From: Microtetraspora fusca
GTDB taxonomy: Bacteria > Actinomycetota > Actinomycetes > Streptosporangiales > Streptosporangiaceae
Direction: 5' to 3'
Assembly: GCF_001570365.1 (NCBI RefSeq)
Contig: NZ_BBYK01000040.1
Coordinates: 289,915 to 353,914 of the forward strand
Length of the DNA stretch: 64,000 nucleotides
How positions within the stretch are numbered: position 1 is the stretch's first letter; each line of letters begins with the position of its first letter. The translations under genes and the position numbers were made by a program. This document shows, piece after piece, positions 61,322-64,000 of the stretch. The notes under the pieces are model-generated. The model was not told the DNA's origin, made no database searches, and saw only the letters and a program-made list of their open reading frames with translations.

Positions 61322-62002
61322 TCAGCCGGGCCGTCGCGCCGGGGAGACCAGGCCGGTCTCGTAGGCCACGATGACGAGCTGGGCGCGGTCGTGGACGGAC
61401 AGCTTCGCGAGGAGGCGGCGGACGTGGGTCTTGACGGTGGAGACGCTGACCCCCAGCCGGTCGGCGATCTCCGGGTTGGTCAGGCCACGGGCGATGAGGC
61501 CCAGGACCTGCCGCTCCCTGTCGGTCACCTGGCTCAGCTCGCGGGCGATCAACGCGTCGGTCTCGTCGCGGCGCGCGAACTCGGCGATGAGGCGGCGGGT
61601 GACGGTGGGGGCGAGCAATGCCTCGCCGGAGGCCACGACACGGATCGCGGCGAGCAGATCGGCCGGCGGAATGTCCTTGAGCAGAAAGCCGGCGGCCCCT
61701 GCGCGCAGCGCCCGGAAGACGTACTCGTCCAGGTCGAACGTGGTCAGGATGACGATGCGGACCGCGACCAGCGCGGGGTCGGCACGGATGAGGCGGGTGG
61801 CCTCCAGACCGTCCATGCCGGGCATGCGCACGTCCATCACCAGGACGTCGGGCCGCAGCCGGACGGCCGCCTCCACCGCCTGCGCACCGGTGCCCGCCTC
61901 GCCGACCGCGACCATGTCGGGGGCGGTGCCGACCAGCATGGTGAGCGTGGCCCGCAGCAGCGGCTGATCGTCGGCGACGACCACCCGGATCGGGCCGGTC
62001 AC
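61322..62002 (-). CDS. NarL-type response regulator
   Basis: A 226-residue regulator. The receiver shows DDQ, phospho-Asp in VLVMDVRMPGMDG and Lys in FLLKDIPPAD; the LuxR helix-turn-helix is complete (VTDRERQVLGLIARGLTNPE, STVKTHVRRLLAKLSV). GTG at 62002 overlaps the kinase stop by 4 nt (GTGA). It is the partner of the kinase at 61999-63153. Confidence 0.93.
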   Translation of the reverse strand: MTGPIRVVVADDQPLLRATLTMLVGTAPDMVAVGEAGTGAQAVEAAVRLRPDVLVMDVRMPGMDGLEATRLIRADPALVAVRIVILTTFDLDEYVFRALRAGAAGFLLKDIPPADLLAAIRVVASGEALLAPTVTRRLIAEFARRDETDALIARELSQVTDRERQVLGLIARGLTNPEIADRLGVSVSTVKTHVRRLLAKLSVHDRAQLVIVAYETGLVSPARRPG

Positions 62003-63153
62003 GACGCCGCCCCACGTACGCAGGGCAGGCGGGCCAGCACTCGGAAACCGCCTTCCGGGCGGGGCCCGACGGTGAGGCTCCCGCCGTACATCAGGCACCT
62101 CTCGCGCATGCCGATCAGCCCGTACCCACCACCGGCGGTGGGGAGGCCCGGCCCCTCGTCGGCCACCTCGACCTCCATCACGCCCGGCTCCGGCGAGGTG
62201 ATCCGCACCCGGCAGCGGGCCGCGCCGGCGTGCTTGACCACGTTCGTCAGCGCCTCCTGCACGATGCGGTAGGCGGCCAGGGCCACCCCTTCGGACGGCT
62301 CGACGTCCAGGTTCACGGTCAGGTCCATCTCGACGCCCGCGCGGACGGCGAGCGCACGCAGGTCCCGCAGCCCGGGCGCGGGCGCCGTCTCCGCCACCCC
62401 TGACACGCCGGGCACGGAGTCGGTGGCCCCCGAGCGCAGCATGCCCAGCACGGCCCGTATCTCGGCCATCGTCGCCCTGCCGGTGGCCTCGATGACCCGC
62501 AGCGCCTCGCGCGCCTCCCGCGGTCGGTCCTCGGCGACCATGCCGGCGACTCCGGCCTTGAGCGTGATCAGGCTCACGCTCTGCCCGATGACGTCGTGCA
62601 GATCCCTGGCGATCCGCAGGCGCTCGCCCGTCACCGCCCGCATGGCCGACTGCTCCGCCACCCGTACGGCGTGCAGCCGCTGCTCCCGGACCGCCAGGCC
62701 GGCCGTCCACGCCAGGCCCATCAGCAGCCAGCCGAACGCGATCTCTGAAAGACCGCCCGGCCACGCGGATCCCCCGGCCGGTGCCATCGCCGCCGCGACC
62801 CCGGCCAGGGACGGGACAAGGCAGGCGATCGCCCGCCGCCGCGGCTCCAGCGACCCGACGGCGTACAGGATGACTGCGACGGGGACATACAACGCCTCCA
62901 CGCCCATGAGCAGCCCCGCCGCGGCCCCCACCAGCGATATGGCGAGCATCGGCACAGGCCACGACCGCCGGGCCGCGACGGGCAGGGCGGCGACGGCCAC
63001 CGCCGGCAGCGGCAGGACCTGCGCGCCCGTGCGGGCGCTCGCGGCGAAGCCGAAGGCGACGGCGAGCAGCAGCGCGGCGACCGCATCCACGGCGACCCAG
63101 TGGACGCGGCGCAACCGGTGCGTGAGCAGGGGGCGCGAATCGCGATCGGTCAC
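61999..63153 (-). CDS. NarL-type sensor histidine kinase
   Basis: A 384-residue sensor kinase with about five N-terminal membrane helices, HisKA_3 with RIARDLHDVIGQSVSLIT and a HATPase domain (EALTNVVKHAGAARCR, ADEGPGL, GLIGMRERCLMYGG). GTG at 63153 (VTDRDSRPLL) is chosen over the longer frame to 63291: TACGGT lies 6 nt before it, so the mRNA is probably leaderless. The extra upstream residues are Arg-rich and look non-coding. No hint of the signal. Confidence 0.9.
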   Translation of the reverse strand: MTDRDSRPLLTHRLRRVHWVAVDAVAALLLAVAFGFAASARTGAQVLPLPAVAVAALPVAARRSWPVPMLAISLVGAAAGLLMGVEALYVPVAVILYAVGSLEPRRRAIACLVPSLAGVAAAMAPAGGSAWPGGLSEIAFGWLLMGLAWTAGLAVREQRLHAVRVAEQSAMRAVTGERLRIARDLHDVIGQSVSLITLKAGVAGMVAEDRPREAREALRVIEATGRATMAEIRAVLGMLRSGATDSVPGVSGVAETAPAPGLRDLRALAVRAGVEMDLTVNLDVEPSEGVALAAYRIVQEALTNVVKHAGAARCRVRITSPEPGVMEVEVADEGPGLPTAGGGYGLIGMRERCLMYGGSLTVGPRPEGGFRVLARLPCVRGAAS

Positions 63154-63312
63154 CCCTCGACCGTAAAGGGCGCAGGTCACCCGGTGGAAGAAAGTTCCTC
63201 CCGAAGGATGACCCGTCGGCCGGAACCGGCCCGGGCGTACCCTCCTGGGCCGACGCGAGGCTCGTGCCCGCGTTCGATGCCGGGCGGCCACGCGTGCACG
63301 AGCGTTGACGGC

Positions 63313-64000
63313 ATGTACAGATCACGACTCATGATCGGCGTCACGGCGGTGCTGGCCGCCGTCGTGACCACCACGGCGGGCGCCGCCCACGCGGACGCGC
63401 CGCCCAAGACGGCGGGATCGGCCGGACCGGCGGCGTCCCCGGTGAGACTGGTCCTGCCCGCCCCTACGGGGCCGCATCGGATCGGCACGGTGGCGCTGCA
63501 CCTGGTGGACGGCTCCCGGCGGGACCCCTGGGTGCCGACGGTCCGCAAGCGGGAACTGATGGTCAGCCTGTGGTACCCGGCGCGGAAGTCGGAACGTCGT
63601 CCGCTCGCCCCCTGGATGCCCGCGTCCGCCGCCGAACGCTACTTCCGCGACGTCGGCGTGCCGCCCGGAAGGCTGCTGCCGGGCACGACGCACGGACGCC
63701 AGGGCGCGCCGCTCGACGGCCGCCTCGGCCGCCTTCCCGTCGTGCTGTACTCGCCCGGGGCCAACGCCTCGCGCTCGTACGGCACCGGCGTGGTCGAGGA
63801 GCTGGCCAGCCGCGGCTACCTGGTGGTGACCATCGACCACACCTACGACGCCGCCGTCGTGGAGTTCCCCGGCGGCAGGGTCGCGAAGAACCCCGGCGGC
63901 GAGATCACCGACTATGCCAAGGCCGCCCGGGTGCGCGCCGAGGACGTCCGCTTCGTCCTGAACGAGCTGACCGCGCTCAACGCGGGCCGAAATCCCGACG
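63313..64000 (+). CDS. Secreted PAF-acetylhydrolase-like esterase (partial)
   Basis: The first 229 residues of an exported alpha/beta hydrolase; the gene continues beyond the window. The N-terminus is a signal peptide (MIGVTAVLAAVVTTTAGAAHA). RELMVSLWYPARKSE, FPVVLYSPGANASRSYGTG-like LPVVLYSPG, and GYLVVTIDHTYDAAVVEFPGG match platelet-activating-factor acetylhydrolase-type esterases/lipases. The GHSxGG nucleophile motif should lie just past the end of the window. It has a weak GCGTTGACG before ATG and is divergent from the sensor kinase. Confidence 0.8.
   Translation, partial: MYRSRLMIGVTAVLAAVVTTTAGAAHADAPPKTAGSAGPAASPVRLVLPAPTGPHRIGTVALHLVDGSRRDPWVPTVRKRELMVSLWYPARKSERRPLAPWMPASAAERYFRDVGVPPGRLLPGTTHGRQGAPLDGRLGRLPVVLYSPGANASRSYGTGVVEELASRGYLVVTIDHTYDAAVVEFPGGRVAKNPGGEITDYAKAARVRAEDVRFVLNELTALNAGRNPD

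Overview
This is a very GC-rich (about 70 percent or more), gene-dense actinobacterial chromosome segment. Leaderless GTG/ATG starts, a GntR/UTRA regulator, an ECF sigma factor with a SnoaL-like tail, an F420 reductase-like gene, SARP-type domains, glnE, a GlnA2-type glutamine synthetase and many NarL-type two-component pairs point to a filamentous actinomycete. Streptosporangiaceae or a close relative is my inference; no rRNA or tRNA is present to confirm it.

Layout. 1-2213: probable phosphonate-catabolism locus (FAD oxidoreductase, divergent GntR regulator, phosphonatase-like hydrolase). 2232-5790: an unknown membrane protein, an IS200/IS605-type element with intact tnpB and decayed tnpA, then broken gene pieces. 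5788-11273: glnE, then an ECF41-like sigma factor with its usual oxidoreductase partner. 11428-14956: amidotransferase, hydrolase and hotdog-like genes, then a deletion chimera of a histidine kinase and its response regulator. 15086-18209: a 3 kb cargo segment bounded by two 88-bp copies of the 3' end of glnA2, holding two small unknown genes and a 14-repeat WD40 secreted protein. 18122-27458: glnA2, an ArsR/MFS pair, a sensor kinase with a SARP-receiver-LuxR fusion regulator, and nadE. 27585-31248: TetR/DHA2 exporter operon and a second MFS exporter. 31405-41338: core metabolism and housekeeping (panB, a Cys/Met-metabolism lyase or synthase, phytase-like secreted protein, npdG-like reductase, map, copper genes copC and copD/ctaG) plus small unknowns. 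41531-43252: an XRE-TPR regulator divergent from an unannotated 43-residue secreted peptide, followed by a PucR remnant. 43754-54995: orphan molybdopterin subunit of a xanthine-dehydrogenase-like enzyme, a SecD-head/Excalibur surface protein, ald, DUF3105 and DUF305 genes, a 15-bp tandem array, a DUF3467 gene, and a threonine aldolase/SDR/DUF6421 operon. 55180-64000: two NarL-type two-component systems flanking a Ser/Thr kinase locus, then the start of a secreted PAF-acetylhydrolase-like esterase.

The best candidates for something new are the XRE-TPR/secreted-peptide pair (about 42.8 kb), which looks like an RRNPP-style peptide signalling module, and the cargo segment framed by duplicated glnA2 3' ends. 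Several loci show gene loss by deletion: the kinase/regulator chimera, PucR and the missing xdh subunits, tnpA and the TetR fragment. Regulation is largely local: paired regulators face their targets across short promoters with visible palindromes.
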